Of a stretch of DNA of 64,000 nucleotides, positions 31,977 to 43,133 are shown piece after piece; the first letter of the stretch is position 1, and each line of letters opens with the position of its first letter. The stretch comes from UBA3206 sp964548855 (GTDB taxonomy: Bacteria > Bacillota_I > Bacilli_A > Acholeplasmatales > Anaeroplasmataceae). A model generated the notes under the pieces. The model did no database searches. It was not told the DNA's origin and was given only the letters and a program-made list of their open reading frames with translations. The stretch covers positions 1-64,000 of the forward strand of contig CAZJSR010000002.1 of assembly GCA_964548855.1 (NCBI GenBank), in the 5' to 3' direction. A program made the position numbers and the translations under genes.

Positions 31977-34049
31977 ATGTCATTACTAAGATTAAATAAT
32001 ATAGGTAAAATATATGATTCAAATAATATTTTAACTATTGGATTAAGAAATATTAATCTTGAATTTGATTTTAACGAATTTGTTACTATAGAAGGAGAAA
32101 GCGGTTCAGGTAAATCGACCCTTCTTAATGTTATTGGCGCAAACGATACTTATGAAGAAGGTGAAATGTATTTAAATGGTTGTGAAACATCTCATTTTAC
32201 AAAGGCAGAATGGGAAAGTTATAGGCAAAAATATATTGCGACTATTTTTCAAGATTTTAATATTATTGAAAATCTAACGGTAGTTGAAAATATTGAACTT
32301 GCGCTCCTTAGAATTGAAGATAAAAAAATAAGAAGAAAGAAAGCTTTAGAGCTTATAAAAAAAGTAGGACTTATTAATCAATATAATCAAAAAGGTAGTA
32401 AATTATCAGGTGGAGAAAAACAAAGAACAGTTATTGCACGCGCATTAGCTAAGGATGCGCCAATAATACTAGCTGATGAACCAACAGGGGCTTTAGATGT
32501 TAAATCATCACGAGAAATTGCAAAGTTACTTAAGGATGTATCGCAAGATAAACTTATAATAGTTGTAACTCATAATCCAGAGTTTTTTTCAGATTATGCA
32601 ACTCGTAGAGTAACTATATTTGACGGAAATGTTAAAGAAGATAATGTTATTGAAAAGAAAAACAGTGAAGTTAAAAAAGAAATATTTGATAGTATTAACA
32701 GTAGAAAAAAAGTATTAAGAGATACTATAAATATAGGAACTCTTAATTACAAAAGTAGACCTAAGTTTACAACTATGATGAGTTTTGCATTACTTGTTTG
32801 TGCCATAACTTTGTTTATTATTTTATCACTTGTAAAAAGTACGCTTATAAAACCCATTACTACTTTTATAGATGATGTTCCTATAAGTGGTAAAGTAATA
32901 GTTTTAAACGATAAAGGACTATTCACAGAAGAAGAACTTGATGAGACTTCTAATATTACAAATGCTGGGTTTTATTTACTAGATAATACGTATTCAGAAT
33001 TTAAGGTGAATATTTCTAAAAAAAGTGGTATGATTTCATCTTATCAAGTTAATTGTGTTTATTCGCCATATCAATATAATTTAAAAAAAGGGAACGCTGT
33101 TTTAGAGATTCCGAGGTCGTATTTAAAAGACAAAGATAAGATTATTAATGTTTTTAAAAACGCTAATGTTGGAATTGATAATATCTCTGTTAAAACAACA
33201 CTTACAAATAATGATGTAATGCTTTATTTATCACATTATGATGTTACTAATAACGGAGTAAAAATAAAATCGATAAATACGACTATGAAGTTAGGAGAAT
33301 TAGAGGTAAATGTATATGCATTTGAATCGTCTGATCTTTTAAATCAAGGTGAAATAATGCTTATTAATTCAAATACTTATCAAGCTACAAAATATAAAGC
33401 TATATTTTCTTTAGATTCAACCAGGTTATATGATATTATCGATGATTCATTAATTGATGAGACAAAAAGTGGACTTATAGTTAAACTTAGTGAAGAAGAT
33501 TATAAAAAAGTATTTGAAACACCAATAACTACTTCAAATCAGTCAGCATTATATTTTGAAAACGATAAGTTAGCTATGAAATATTTGGATAATCTTCCGA
33601 CAGGTGTTATGGGAATGTTATCTAATAGTAAAGTATATGTAAATAATGCAGGAGAGATATATGAAATGAATATTATTTATTATATATCTCTAATTATGAT
33701 TTGTATTCTTTTAGCCGCATTAATTAGTGTTATATTTAGCAGAAGTGTTAAGGTATTTCAAACTGATTATGCTGTTTATAGAACACTTGGAATATCAAAT
33801 AAAATATCTTCACTATCACTTCATGTTCAAATGACGTTAATTTTTTTACCAACTATTATATTATTGCCTTTAATAAGTTTGATTACTGTTTTAATTCCAA
33901 ATCTTAATATTGGATTTATAACAATTGGTGATTATTTATTTATAGAAATAATGCTTTTATTAATTGTTCAATTTGTGGCATTCACTTTTAATAAATCCAT
34001 AAATAGTCAATCAATAAGAAAAACACTTAGAAGGGGGATAAAAGGTTAA
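31977..34049 (+). CDS. Fused MacB-type ABC transporter 1
   Basis: 690 residues. The N-terminal ATPase (1-220) has Walker A GESGSGKST about 40-48, LSGGEKQRTVIARAL, and Walker B ILADEPTGALD. One helix (about 262-288), a 270-residue outside domain and three C-terminal helices (about 565-690, with VYRTLGISNK before the second) follow. This is the MacB/type VII mechanotransmission layout with ATPase and permease fused. Such pumps act on extracytoplasmic substrates or lipoproteins rather than importing solutes; HrtAB and BceAB are relatives. AGGAA precedes the ATG. It is 1 nt from transporter 2, likely its partner. Confidence 0.9.
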   Translation: MSLLRLNNIGKIYDSNNILTIGLRNINLEFDFNEFVTIEGESGSGKSTLLNVIGANDTYEEGEMYLNGCETSHFTKAEWESYRQKYIATIFQDFNIIENLTVVENIELALLRIEDKKIRRKKALELIKKVGLINQYNQKGSKLSGGEKQRTVIARALAKDAPIILADEPTGALDVKSSREIAKLLKDVSQDKLIIVVTHNPEFFSDYATRRVTIFDGNVKEDNVIEKKNSEVKKEIFDSINSRKKVLRDTINIGTLNYKSRPKFTTMMSFALLVCAITLFIILSLVKSTLIKPITTFIDDVPISGKVIVLNDKGLFTEEELDETSNITNAGFYLLDNTYSEFKVNISKKSGMISSYQVNCVYSPYQYNLKKGNAVLEIPRSYLKDKDKIINVFKNANVGIDNISVKTTLTNNDVMLYLSHYDVTNNGVKIKSINTTMKLGELEVNVYAFESSDLLNQGEIMLINSNTYQATKYKAIFSLDSTRLYDIIDDSLIDETKSGLIVKLSEEDYKKVFETPITTSNQSALYFENDKLAMKYLDNLPTGVMGMLSNSKVYVNNAGEIYEMNIIYYISLIMICILLAALISVIFSRSVKVFQTDYAVYRTLGISNKISSLSLHVQMTLIFLPTIILLPLISLITVLIPNLNIGFITIGDYLFIEIMLLLIVQFVAFTFNKSINSQSIRKTLRRGIKG

Positions 34050-34050
34050 T

Positions 34051-36306
34051 ATGGCTAAGATAATAGTAGAAAATATAGTTAAAACGTTTAATAAACGGTC
34101 GAGAAATGCTAATAAAGTATTAAAGGGTGTTTCCTTCAGTCTTCCAGAAAAAGGTTTAGTATGTATTTTCGGAAAAAGCGGAAGTGGAAAAACTACACTT
34201 CTTAATATCATTGGTGGTCTTGAAAAGCCTGATATGGGAAAAGTATATATAGATGGTGTTGATACATCTGTTAATACTGATAAAATTAGGAATACTAAGA
34301 TTGGTTTTATATTTCAAAATTATTACCTTGAAAAAGGGTATACGGTAAAAGAAATTCTAAAAAATCAAATGATTATCGCAGGTTTTAAAGATGAAATTGA
34401 AATAAATAGACGATGTGAAGAATCATTAAAACTCGTATCAATGGAACGCTTTAAAAACAAACAAGGTGATACGCTATCTGGTGGACAACAACAAAGAGTT
34501 GCGATAGCTAGAGCTATTTTAAAAGGTAGTGACATTATTCTAGCGGATGAGCCAACTGGAAATCTTGATGCTTTAAATACTATACAAGTTATGGAGATAT
34601 TAAAAGAGATATCGAAAACTAAACTTGTTGTTATGGTAACACATGAGGTTACTTTAATTAAGAAATATGCTACTAGTAACATAATGATAGTAGATGGACA
34701 ATTAGTTGAAGATAGTAATATATCTGATTTAGATATAGCATCATCTACATATGATGTTAATAATAAAAATGAATTAAATAGCGATATGTTATTAACTTTT
34801 AAAGAAAGTACTTCAAAAAGAAATGGTAGATTATTTAGATTTAAGAATTTCTTTAAAAGAAACGACGAAAAAAAGTTTACAACGGCTAATATATTTAAAC
34901 AAATATTTTTATTAGTAATATCGTTAGTTATATGTTTTTTATCATTTAAAATTTATGAAATATATAATTCTAAATTAGAAACAAAGCCAATTTTAGAAAA
35001 TACGGTATATACTAATTTAAATTCTTATTCTGTATTACGTAGATGTGATGAAAGTAAGTATGAATGTGTAGATTTTTTTGATATAGAAATGAAAACAGGA
35101 AGTTTTAGTTATGCACAGTTATCTAGCCTTTCTGGTATAGAGGTAAAATATACACCTAAATCAATTGAACAGGATGAAATGCTTGATATTTTATATGGTA
35201 GAATGCCTGAAGGTAATGAAGTAGTTGTATCAAGGAAAATGGCTGAGGTTTTAAAAAAAGAATTTAGAGTTAAGGACTTAAATCAAGATAAGGCGATAAC
35301 TCTAATGACATTCGATAGACAGTATAATATAGTTGGAATTACACCAGGAGATGAAAAAGAAATATATTTTAATAAAGTTGATTACGTTAATTTCTTAGGA
35401 GTATATAATAAAATATCATTTGATGATAACGGACATATTTTATTTAAAGATAGTTATAGTGAAATGTCTTATAGTGCTCAAATTCTTTTATATGATGATG
35501 TATTAGATAATGATAAAGTTTTAGTTGAGCTGAATCGAAATTCTCTTTATAAAATGATGTCAAATACAAAAGAGGCTGATTACGAGGTTGATAAAACTAA
35601 TTCAGTTTTAAAAACAAAACCGTATTCTATACAACTATCAGGAAGTAAGGTTTATGTAGAACGTTTTGAAATTACAAGAGATGTTATGCAAACAGACATT
35701 AGAATATATGTAAACAAAAATGTGTTAAAAAATATATTTGTATATATTTCACCAAATCTTGATGTATTGTCATTAGGTGAAAATCAATGTTATTTTGAAA
35801 TAAAAGCTAGCAATGATAATAGTTTTACATCTTTAAAAAAAGAACTTAGAGATTTAGGAGTAACAACAGTAAATATTAGTAGAATATATGAAATGAATAG
35901 TAATGAATTAAAAGATTCTATGAAAGGTGAATTGTATCTTTTTATTGTAGTTATTATTTTATTGTTAATTATTTACTTCTTTATTGAGAAATCAGGAAGT
36001 ATAAAAAATAGTAAAGAATATGGTATTTATCGCGCAATAGGAGTTAATAAAGGAAATTTATTATTTAAAGAAACAGTTAACGCTATTTTAAATAATATTT
36101 TAAGTTATTTTATCTTCTTTGCAATAACGGTAATTTTAATTTCAATTAGATATTGGGTAATGAATATTTCATTCTTAGAATTTATAGGAATATCATTGAT
36201 AAATTTTGTGATTTCATCAATCATTATGATTTTATTGTCGATTATTCCATACTTGTTTGTCTTGACAAATAGTCCTTCAGAGATTTTGGCAAGATATGAT
36301 ATATAG
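34051..36306 (+). CDS. Fused MacB-type ABC transporter 2
   Basis: 751 residues. The ATPase (1-225) has GKSGSGKTT about 40, LSGGQQQRVAIARAI and ILADEPTGNLD. One helix lies at about 283-303, a 320-residue outside domain follows (305-630), then three helices at the C-terminus with YGIYRAIGVNKG. It starts 1 nt after transporter 1 with AGAAGGGGG upstream, so translation is coupled and a heterodimer is likely. The surface lipoprotein gene follows after 20 nt in the same operon. Confidence 0.9.
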   Translation: MAKIIVENIVKTFNKRSRNANKVLKGVSFSLPEKGLVCIFGKSGSGKTTLLNIIGGLEKPDMGKVYIDGVDTSVNTDKIRNTKIGFIFQNYYLEKGYTVKEILKNQMIIAGFKDEIEINRRCEESLKLVSMERFKNKQGDTLSGGQQQRVAIARAILKGSDIILADEPTGNLDALNTIQVMEILKEISKTKLVVMVTHEVTLIKKYATSNIMIVDGQLVEDSNISDLDIASSTYDVNNKNELNSDMLLTFKESTSKRNGRLFRFKNFFKRNDEKKFTTANIFKQIFLLVISLVICFLSFKIYEIYNSKLETKPILENTVYTNLNSYSVLRRCDESKYECVDFFDIEMKTGSFSYAQLSSLSGIEVKYTPKSIEQDEMLDILYGRMPEGNEVVVSRKMAEVLKKEFRVKDLNQDKAITLMTFDRQYNIVGITPGDEKEIYFNKVDYVNFLGVYNKISFDDNGHILFKDSYSEMSYSAQILLYDDVLDNDKVLVELNRNSLYKMMSNTKEADYEVDKTNSVLKTKPYSIQLSGSKVYVERFEITRDVMQTDIRIYVNKNVLKNIFVYISPNLDVLSLGENQCYFEIKASNDNSFTSLKKELRDLGVTTVNISRIYEMNSNELKDSMKGELYLFIVVIILLLIIYFFIEKSGSIKNSKEYGIYRAIGVNKGNLLFKETVNAILNNILSYFIFFAITVILISIRYWVMNISFLEFIGISLINFVISSIIMILLSIIPYLFVLTNSPSEILARYDI

Positions 36307-36326
36307 TTAATTAGAGGAGATTTATT

Positions 36327-39300
36327 ATGGTAAAGGTTAAGAAAAGTTTTTTTACAGTAGTAATGTCAATTTTACTTATTGTATTTATGTATATGCTTTG
36401 TGCATGTAAGAGTAAAGAATTTACAGTTACATTTAATGTTTTAGGAAAAACACAAACTGTAGAAGTTATAGATGGAAAAGTAGAATTTCCATCAGACCCT
36501 GAAAAAGAATATTATCAATTTAGAGGATGGTATAAAACTGATACTTTTTTAGAAGGTAGTGAATTTACAAAGGATACAGAAGTTAAAGAAAATTTAACAG
36601 TATACGCTTATTTCGCACCTATTTATGTTGGAATTTCAGTTAATGGTAGTAAAACTACTGATATTAAATTAGAAGATTTAAAAACAAAAACAGAAGAATA
36701 TAAATCAGATGCAAGTAGTAAGAATCTTACATTTGATGGGTGGTATATAGATCAAGGATACACAACTAAATATAGTTCACAAGATGCAGATAATCTTTAT
36801 GCTAGATATATGGCAGAAGTAGTGTTTGATAATGGATATGAGGTTGTTTATAAAACATTAGTGCAAACTGAAACTTCAGTTTCAAGACCGGAAGATTCAT
36901 TAATTGTAAAGAATTATATGGATAGTGAAGATATATCATTTGAAACAGAAGATGGAAATGAATATGATTTTAATTCTATTATTCAAGCAAATACTAAAAT
37001 CAATGTTAAATGGAAGAGCCCGTATTTAATTTATAAGAAGATAGAAGGTACTACGAATTATGCCGCTATTGGATTTGAAAGTGAACATGCATCAGAAGTA
37101 ACTCAGTTTCCGTGTTTATCGATTTTATCAAAAAACGTAAATATTAAAGATACTGCAGGAAACAGATTAAACGCAAATGTTGTTGCCCTAGATGCAGATG
37201 GAATATCTTTTGATTCTTATCGTTTTAATAGTTGCATAGAAGGTGCGAAGAAGATTATTTTCGCAGAAGGTATTGAACGTATATCATCATTACAAGGTAA
37301 TGTAGCTACTATTGTTGAGGAAATAGTATTTCCAAAATCACTTAAAATTTTAGAAAAATCAATTTGGTATTTTGATAATTTAAAATCAATCGAATTACCA
37401 TCTAATGTAGAAGTAATAATAGATTGTTTTTGGAAACATTTTATGGATTATACTAATGGATTATATCGAGGTAAATATGAATATGATTTTGATATTGTTA
37501 TTCCAAGTAGTGTAAAAAGTTTAGCTTTGGTGCCACTTAATGTAGTTTTTTCTAATGATTCAAATTATTATATTGAGGACAATCAAATATATAAACTTGA
37601 CAATGGTAGCGTCTCATTAGTATCTATTATGCAAGATAGTGTATCAGATGGAAAATTATACATTAAAGAAGGTGTAGAAAAAATACATGTTGGTATTCTT
37701 AATAAATTAGAGTTTGATTATTTGTATTTACCAGGCACAATATCAGGTGTTTTATATACTGCCCCAAATACAGATTATGATATGATTTATGATGGTAAAT
37801 ATTTAACAGACCACGAGTATATAACTTCTCCATCATCTTCTAAAATGCATACTGATGCATATACTATTTTAGATAATTTAGAATCTATTTCATATGTTAT
37901 TTTTAATACAAGTTCATATCCTTTCCAATCTAATGAATTATTTAAAGGAGAGGTTAATAATAATATTTTAACATATGACCGTATGGATGAAACTAAATTA
38001 GTGTTTATTGCACAGGTATTAGAAGGTAATATTAATTTAAATATTGATTATAGAAATTCAATGATCGATGATAGTAAAAATAGTGTTGTTTTAACTATTC
38101 CTACAAACACAGTTTTAGATGAATATGAATTATTAGATGAAATAGGTATAACAAGTGAAGCTCTTGGAATGAAAATAAAGGTAACTTCAATTACTCAGTT
38201 TGGTGAAGACTATGTTTTTGGACAAAAGGATTGTAACCAATATATAAGCATTGTATATGAATATGATGTATTAGGATTTACGTATGAAGAAAATACTGAT
38301 TTAAAATATACTGTAACAGGATTTGATCAAACAACAGCGCAAGAACTAGAAAATGGAACGTATCTTGTGATTATTCCGGATGTTTTAAATGATATAGAAA
38401 TTACAGAGATTTCTGAAAATGCTTTTAAAGATAACAATAGAATATCAAAAGTATATATTGGTAAATATGTAAAAGTAATTGGAAGTCAAGCATTTATGAA
38501 CACATCAAATTTAGAATATTTATCAATTACACCAGGAAGTCTTGAAACAATAGAACAAAGTGCATTTGAGAATTTAGGATGTATTTATGAAGATGGAAAA
38601 TGGAATAGAAATCCTGAAATGCCTAAATTTGAGTTTACAAATTTTACAGGAAGAACAGCATATGTCTATATTCCGCTATCTAAGTTAAAAACAGTAAAGC
38701 CCTATGCATTCAAGTCAATGGCAATTTCAACTTTTATGCCAGTAAAGGGAGAGGAAAGTCGTACTCTTGCGGAATTTAATTATGGTGAAGATGTTATGAA
38801 TGGCAGTGCAGTTATAGGAGAGTTCTATTATTTAGTTGATGTTAATAGCGACATTATAGCACTTGCTAGATACAAAGATATTGAACAAGTAGAACGTATT
38901 AGTTGTATTGACACTTCAAAGAGTGTAATGGTTAATATGTGGGATGTAGAAGTAGTTGCGACTGTAAGTGGTGAAAAGAGTGATAATACATTTAGTGTAG
39001 GTTTTAGTTTACGTACTTTCGCATCATTCATGGGAGAATCTAGTGATCTTAATGTTTTACGCTTTGAATTAATGGAAGGTTCAGTGTATTATCGTGATTC
39101 TGTTTGTTTTGGTATTGTAAGCAAAGTTCATAAAAATGCTTTTACAGATATGGGTATATTCTCTAATAAAGGTTATGCAACTATTGAGTATTATAATCGT
39201 GATGGAGATGTATGGATTACTAAAGAAGATATAGTAGAACAAAATAGTTTAATATTTGAAGATGGATGGTGGGAAGGTATTAAGAATAGTGAAAATACTG

Positions 39301-39347
39301 CCGTTTTAGAAGATAAAGTAGAGGGTTCTACTAGTTTATTAGTTTAA
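36327..39347 (+). CDS. Surface lipoprotein with InlB/Flg_new repeats and BspA-type leucine-rich repeats
   Basis: 1006 residues. The signal peptide ends at lipobox LCAC (Cys27). InlB-type repeats occupy about 31-160 (FRGWYKTDTF, FDGWYIDQGY). BspA-type LRR (LRR_5) segments recur: IIFAEGIERISSLQ, EIVFPKSLKILEK, ITEISENAFKDNNRISKVYI, SLETIEQSAFENLG. Such proteins bind host or polymer surfaces, or serve as scaffolds; no catalytic motif is visible. The gene lies 20 nt after transporter 2 and 29 nt before the next lipoprotein, in one operon, so it may be a transporter-linked receptor. AGAGGAG precedes ATG 36327. Confidence 0.85.
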   Translation: MVKVKKSFFTVVMSILLIVFMYMLCACKSKEFTVTFNVLGKTQTVEVIDGKVEFPSDPEKEYYQFRGWYKTDTFLEGSEFTKDTEVKENLTVYAYFAPIYVGISVNGSKTTDIKLEDLKTKTEEYKSDASSKNLTFDGWYIDQGYTTKYSSQDADNLYARYMAEVVFDNGYEVVYKTLVQTETSVSRPEDSLIVKNYMDSEDISFETEDGNEYDFNSIIQANTKINVKWKSPYLIYKKIEGTTNYAAIGFESEHASEVTQFPCLSILSKNVNIKDTAGNRLNANVVALDADGISFDSYRFNSCIEGAKKIIFAEGIERISSLQGNVATIVEEIVFPKSLKILEKSIWYFDNLKSIELPSNVEVIIDCFWKHFMDYTNGLYRGKYEYDFDIVIPSSVKSLALVPLNVVFSNDSNYYIEDNQIYKLDNGSVSLVSIMQDSVSDGKLYIKEGVEKIHVGILNKLEFDYLYLPGTISGVLYTAPNTDYDMIYDGKYLTDHEYITSPSSSKMHTDAYTILDNLESISYVIFNTSSYPFQSNELFKGEVNNNILTYDRMDETKLVFIAQVLEGNINLNIDYRNSMIDDSKNSVVLTIPTNTVLDEYELLDEIGITSEALGMKIKVTSITQFGEDYVFGQKDCNQYISIVYEYDVLGFTYEENTDLKYTVTGFDQTTAQELENGTYLVIIPDVLNDIEITEISENAFKDNNRISKVYIGKYVKVIGSQAFMNTSNLEYLSITPGSLETIEQSAFENLGCIYEDGKWNRNPEMPKFEFTNFTGRTAYVYIPLSKLKTVKPYAFKSMAISTFMPVKGEESRTLAEFNYGEDVMNGSAVIGEFYYLVDVNSDIIALARYKDIEQVERISCIDTSKSVMVNMWDVEVVATVSGEKSDNTFSVGFSLRTFASFMGESSDLNVLRFELMEGSVYYRDSVCFGIVSKVHKNAFTDMGIFSNKGYATIEYYNRDGDVWITKEDIVEQNSLIFEDGWWEGIKNSENTAVLEDKVEGSTSLLV

Positions 39348-39376
39348 TTAATGTGTGCTAAGTGAGGACAACGCAA

Positions 39377-42300
39377 ATGAAGAAGTTTTTAACGATACTA
39401 TTATCTTGTGTAATGTTGTTGTTTATAGTCACATCATGTAATTCGAATAATCAGTTTAAAACGCCACAAGAAGCACTTGAGAATGTTTATGGTAATCAAG
39501 AATATAAAATATCATTTATGTCAGAGGGACTATCAGTCCCTCTAGACAGTATGAACTATACTGCGAATAATATGCCAAAACTGCCTGTACCTGAAAAGAT
39601 AGGGTATATATTTTCAGGTTGGTATTTAGATGAGAAACTTACAATTCCTTATACTGATGGTATCTTGTATTTATATATGAAAGATGTAACATTATATCCA
39701 AAATGGGAAAAAGAAAGTTTTTTAGCAAACGGAAAGTATGATATAGAATATGAAGCTAATATTATAGAAGATAGTGTTGTCAAAGGACTTAAAACTGATG
39801 ATTATGGCGGATATATTGATTTTACTGAATGTTTAGTAAAAGATGAAATATATCTAGAAAAGAGCGATGATAAATTTCTTTTAAAGTTACAATATGATAC
39901 AAAAGTTACAATTCCAATGTTTACCAATGCAGGTGATGTATTTACTGTGAAAATATCATCATTAATGGATAGTTCTATTGTTATAAGTGATAGGATTAAT
40001 TCACTTGCTGATCCTAAAAAAACAGTATTTATTGATTTAACAAATTTTTCTTTGGAGGATACATTATATCTAGATATTCAAACTACTAATTGGTTTACTG
40101 ATGGATTATCTGATTCTTCAAGATTAGAGACTGTAACAAGGTATACAGTTGCGATAAATTTTACAAAAATTATAGGATTTTCATCATCTTATGTAGACAC
40201 TAGTGTGCCACTTGAAAAAGGATATTATCTTGTCAAGTCATATTATGCTAAACAAGATAATAGTGCTACGATGGCAGATTCTTTTAATCCTGTATATTCA
40301 TACCTTTATTCTGATGGTAACGAAAACTATAAATTGATTAAACAAAATATTGCGTATGCAGGACTAACATCTTCATCAGGTATTACTCTTGAAAATACAA
40401 AGGATAATTATTACAATCGCTTAATGTCGTTTATACCTATTCAGTTATTTTATGAGATTACTAATGTACCTGAAACAAAAGATGTGGTTACTTCAGATTA
40501 TTATCCTTTAACATATGGCGCAAAATATTATGGTGATTATGCAATGGAATATCATGCAGATAGTGGTAAGTTTTATAATATATATGATTTAGGAAGTAAT
40601 TTAGACAGTAGTTATATGACAATGAATGCTGTAACGGGTTTTATGGAAGTAGCTTCTGGGATGGGATTTAATAATCTAATATTAAGAATTGATTATAAAC
40701 ATATGACAAAATTAGCAGAGGTTGATTATGAACCTCTAAGCGGGGATAGTTTTCAATATGAAACAAACATTGAATATTATCCAGGAAGCACAAATGATCT
40801 TGTTAAGCGTGATATGAATTACGACCTAATGAAAGAAAATGGCTTAGTTACTGAAATGGTTAATTTTTATTTCACTGCACCATTTTTAGGACTATCTACA
40901 AATGATTATAAACAATGTAGTAGTCGAATTTGTGTTACTCCAACAAAAGGTACTAATTCTCAAACTATATCAGATTCACGTTACCGTATGGCATATTTTA
41001 CTGTAAATCATCAAATCTATGGATATGATTATAAATCAGAAGATAAATTATATGCGGATATTATGGGTGTTACATCAATGTCTGATGATGGTATGCGTTA
41101 TAATCGTGAGATAAAAAATGGAAAAAGTTGTGAAGTAGGAGATGTTATTAGACTATCCGATATATATAATACAAAATGTGATTCAAAAACAGATTTCTCA
41201 TCTGTTTTATGGACTGTCTACAATATGAAAGATGGTAAGGTTTTATTTGATGATAAAGTAAATTTAAAAAATTCAACATTTATATTTGAAAAAGATGTTG
41301 CGGTTTTATTTGAGAATAAAACTAGGGATGGTACAAAATATTCTCTTGTTGAATTGGCTTTATATGAAGAACCAAAGGTGACAATTAAAAATAATGATAA
41401 ATATCCCTACGATCCACAAGCTACATATGTAGTAGGAGATAAAGTATCTTTTCCATACGTTACTTATTCATGGATGGGGAATATTGCGAATATGATAGAT
41501 TCTTTTTTTGAAGATCCAACATCTACAAGTGATTCTTCAAGTATAAACTTACTTCGTAGTGCGATATATAAAGAAGTTGATGGAGTATATGTATGGTATG
41601 ATGGTGTTGGATATAATGAAACTACCTTTGTGGTTCCGTCAGAGAAATTTATAGTGGTATATGAGTTTACAAATATTTATGGTGAAATATATCACTATTC
41701 TATTCCTTTTGTTTCTAATAGTCAGTCACGTTATAGTATAGTTGATAATAATGACAATTTAATTGATGAAGGAACTATAAAGTATAATTCAGAAGGAAAG
41801 AGATCATCTATTTCAGTTTCACTTGAATCAAAAAGAATAAATAAAGAAAATTATAATGATATTTTATTTTCATCTTATAAATTAAATATTTCTGGATTTA
41901 CTCGCGATTTTAAGTTGTCAGAATATAGTATAGTAACAGATACTATAGAAGAAGATGTATTAGTTATAGATGATAGTGATATTTGTAATATATTATGGGA
42001 TAAAATAAAGACACAAAAATATGCGGCTATTAAACTAGTATATAAAATAGGTGACGATACAATTAGTGCTACATATTACTATAATATGAATTTTAGTGGT
42101 AAGATGACTTGTGAATTAATGGATTATAATGATTATTTTACAAATCAAGAATATAGTTTTGTTGTGCCATCTTTATATGATTTAGAAGGAAATTTCCTAA
42201 CGAATGGCTCAGCATCTTGTCCATATCGCTATGCAAAATTAGATAAAGATAAATATCAATATAAATTATTATTTACTCAATCAGGATGTTATGACATTAC

Positions 42301-43132
42301 TCAAAATTATTATATAGGTTCTATTAATCTTCATTTTACTCAAACTATTTATGTTTGGAATGATAATGTTGATATTTCGATAACTTATATAACGGATCTA
42401 AGAAGACCATTCAATGATGGTTCTTTGGAGCGTACAGTTAAATATAATCTTAAAGAAGCAATATATTCTTTAAAAAAGACTGGATTTGATGAGTGTGTTC
42501 CTGCAGGGGATATTTTATATGGTTGGTCATTAAAAGAAGGAAGTTATGATTGTGAAGTAAGAAGTGGAAATGTAATAGAAAACTTTATTTCTAAGTATAA
42601 TTCAAAATCACTTATTTTATACGCAATATGGGATAGTGGTCTTGAATTAACAGTAAATAGAGGAGATGGTATTACATATACTAAAAAGTATTATTTAGAT
42701 TCGTTTATTAGATATAGTATATCGTCTTCGGATTTTGAAGTTATAACTTTAGATGGCTATAAGAATACTGGATGGATTTGTGATATTTGGAATGGTTGTA
42801 TGATTACATCAATAAATGTTAGTCCATCAAGAATCGATTGGGAAAATGCTACATTTATAGTTAATCCTGTGTTTAAAAAAGAATTTACAGTAAAATATGA
42901 GGTTAACAGCATCTATTCAAATTCTTTCTTTAGAAATGAGATAGTATTAGATGGAAATTACATTAGTTCTGTATTTAACAAAGTTAATGTTAATTGTAAA
43001 GTATTAGGATATAAATTTGTTGGATGGTATATTAAAGGTGATGAAACACAAACAGTAATAGATTTAGAAATGTATCCTATAACAAAAGATGTTATATTTG
43101 TTGCGAAGTTTGTGCCTGATGTGGAGGTATAA
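39377..43132 (+). CDS. Very large surface lipoprotein with InlB/Flg_new repeats and NEAT-like segments
   Basis: 1251 residues. The signal peptide ends at VTSC (Cys21). One InlB repeat (about 48-112) precedes a long beta-rich ectodomain, and degenerate repeats close the protein (about 1000-1250, ending YKFVGWYIKGD...). Two stretches begin like NEAT domains: LANGKYDIEYEA (about 115) and LEKGYYLVKSYYAKQDNSATMAD (split here as about 277-299). That reading is tentative. The frame opens at GTG 39362, but ATG 39377 begins a clean signal peptide, with GAGGA upstream. It is followed after 1 nt by the NEAT-like gene, so translation is coupled. Confidence 0.8.
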   Translation: MKKFLTILLSCVMLLFIVTSCNSNNQFKTPQEALENVYGNQEYKISFMSEGLSVPLDSMNYTANNMPKLPVPEKIGYIFSGWYLDEKLTIPYTDGILYLYMKDVTLYPKWEKESFLANGKYDIEYEANIIEDSVVKGLKTDDYGGYIDFTECLVKDEIYLEKSDDKFLLKLQYDTKVTIPMFTNAGDVFTVKISSLMDSSIVISDRINSLADPKKTVFIDLTNFSLEDTLYLDIQTTNWFTDGLSDSSRLETVTRYTVAINFTKIIGFSSSYVDTSVPLEKGYYLVKSYYAKQDNSATMADSFNPVYSYLYSDGNENYKLIKQNIAYAGLTSSSGITLENTKDNYYNRLMSFIPIQLFYEITNVPETKDVVTSDYYPLTYGAKYYGDYAMEYHADSGKFYNIYDLGSNLDSSYMTMNAVTGFMEVASGMGFNNLILRIDYKHMTKLAEVDYEPLSGDSFQYETNIEYYPGSTNDLVKRDMNYDLMKENGLVTEMVNFYFTAPFLGLSTNDYKQCSSRICVTPTKGTNSQTISDSRYRMAYFTVNHQIYGYDYKSEDKLYADIMGVTSMSDDGMRYNREIKNGKSCEVGDVIRLSDIYNTKCDSKTDFSSVLWTVYNMKDGKVLFDDKVNLKNSTFIFEKDVAVLFENKTRDGTKYSLVELALYEEPKVTIKNNDKYPYDPQATYVVGDKVSFPYVTYSWMGNIANMIDSFFEDPTSTSDSSSINLLRSAIYKEVDGVYVWYDGVGYNETTFVVPSEKFIVVYEFTNIYGEIYHYSIPFVSNSQSRYSIVDNNDNLIDEGTIKYNSEGKRSSISVSLESKRINKENYNDILFSSYKLNISGFTRDFKLSEYSIVTDTIEEDVLVIDDSDICNILWDKIKTQKYAAIKLVYKIGDDTISATYYYNMNFSGKMTCELMDYNDYFTNQEYSFVVPSLYDLEGNFLTNGSASCPYRYAKLDKDKYQYKLLFTQSGCYDITQNYYIGSINLHFTQTIYVWNDNVDISITYITDLRRPFNDGSLERTVKYNLKEAIYSLKKTGFDECVPAGDILYGWSLKEGSYDCEVRSGNVIENFISKYNSKSLILYAIWDSGLELTVNRGDGITYTKKYYLDSFIRYSISSSDFEVITLDGYKNTGWICDIWNGCMITSINVSPSRIDWENATFIVNPVFKKEFTVKYEVNSIYSNSFFRNEIVLDGNYISSVFNKVNVNCKVLGYKFVGWYIKGDETQTVIDLEMYPITKDVIFVAKFVPDVEV

Positions 43133-43133
43133 A

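Noticed and set aside
43089..43133. Upstream extension of the NEAT-like protein
   Set aside because: It lies inside the preceding gene and adds no signal peptide feature. ATG 43134 has a consensus ribosome-binding site and starts the signal peptide.
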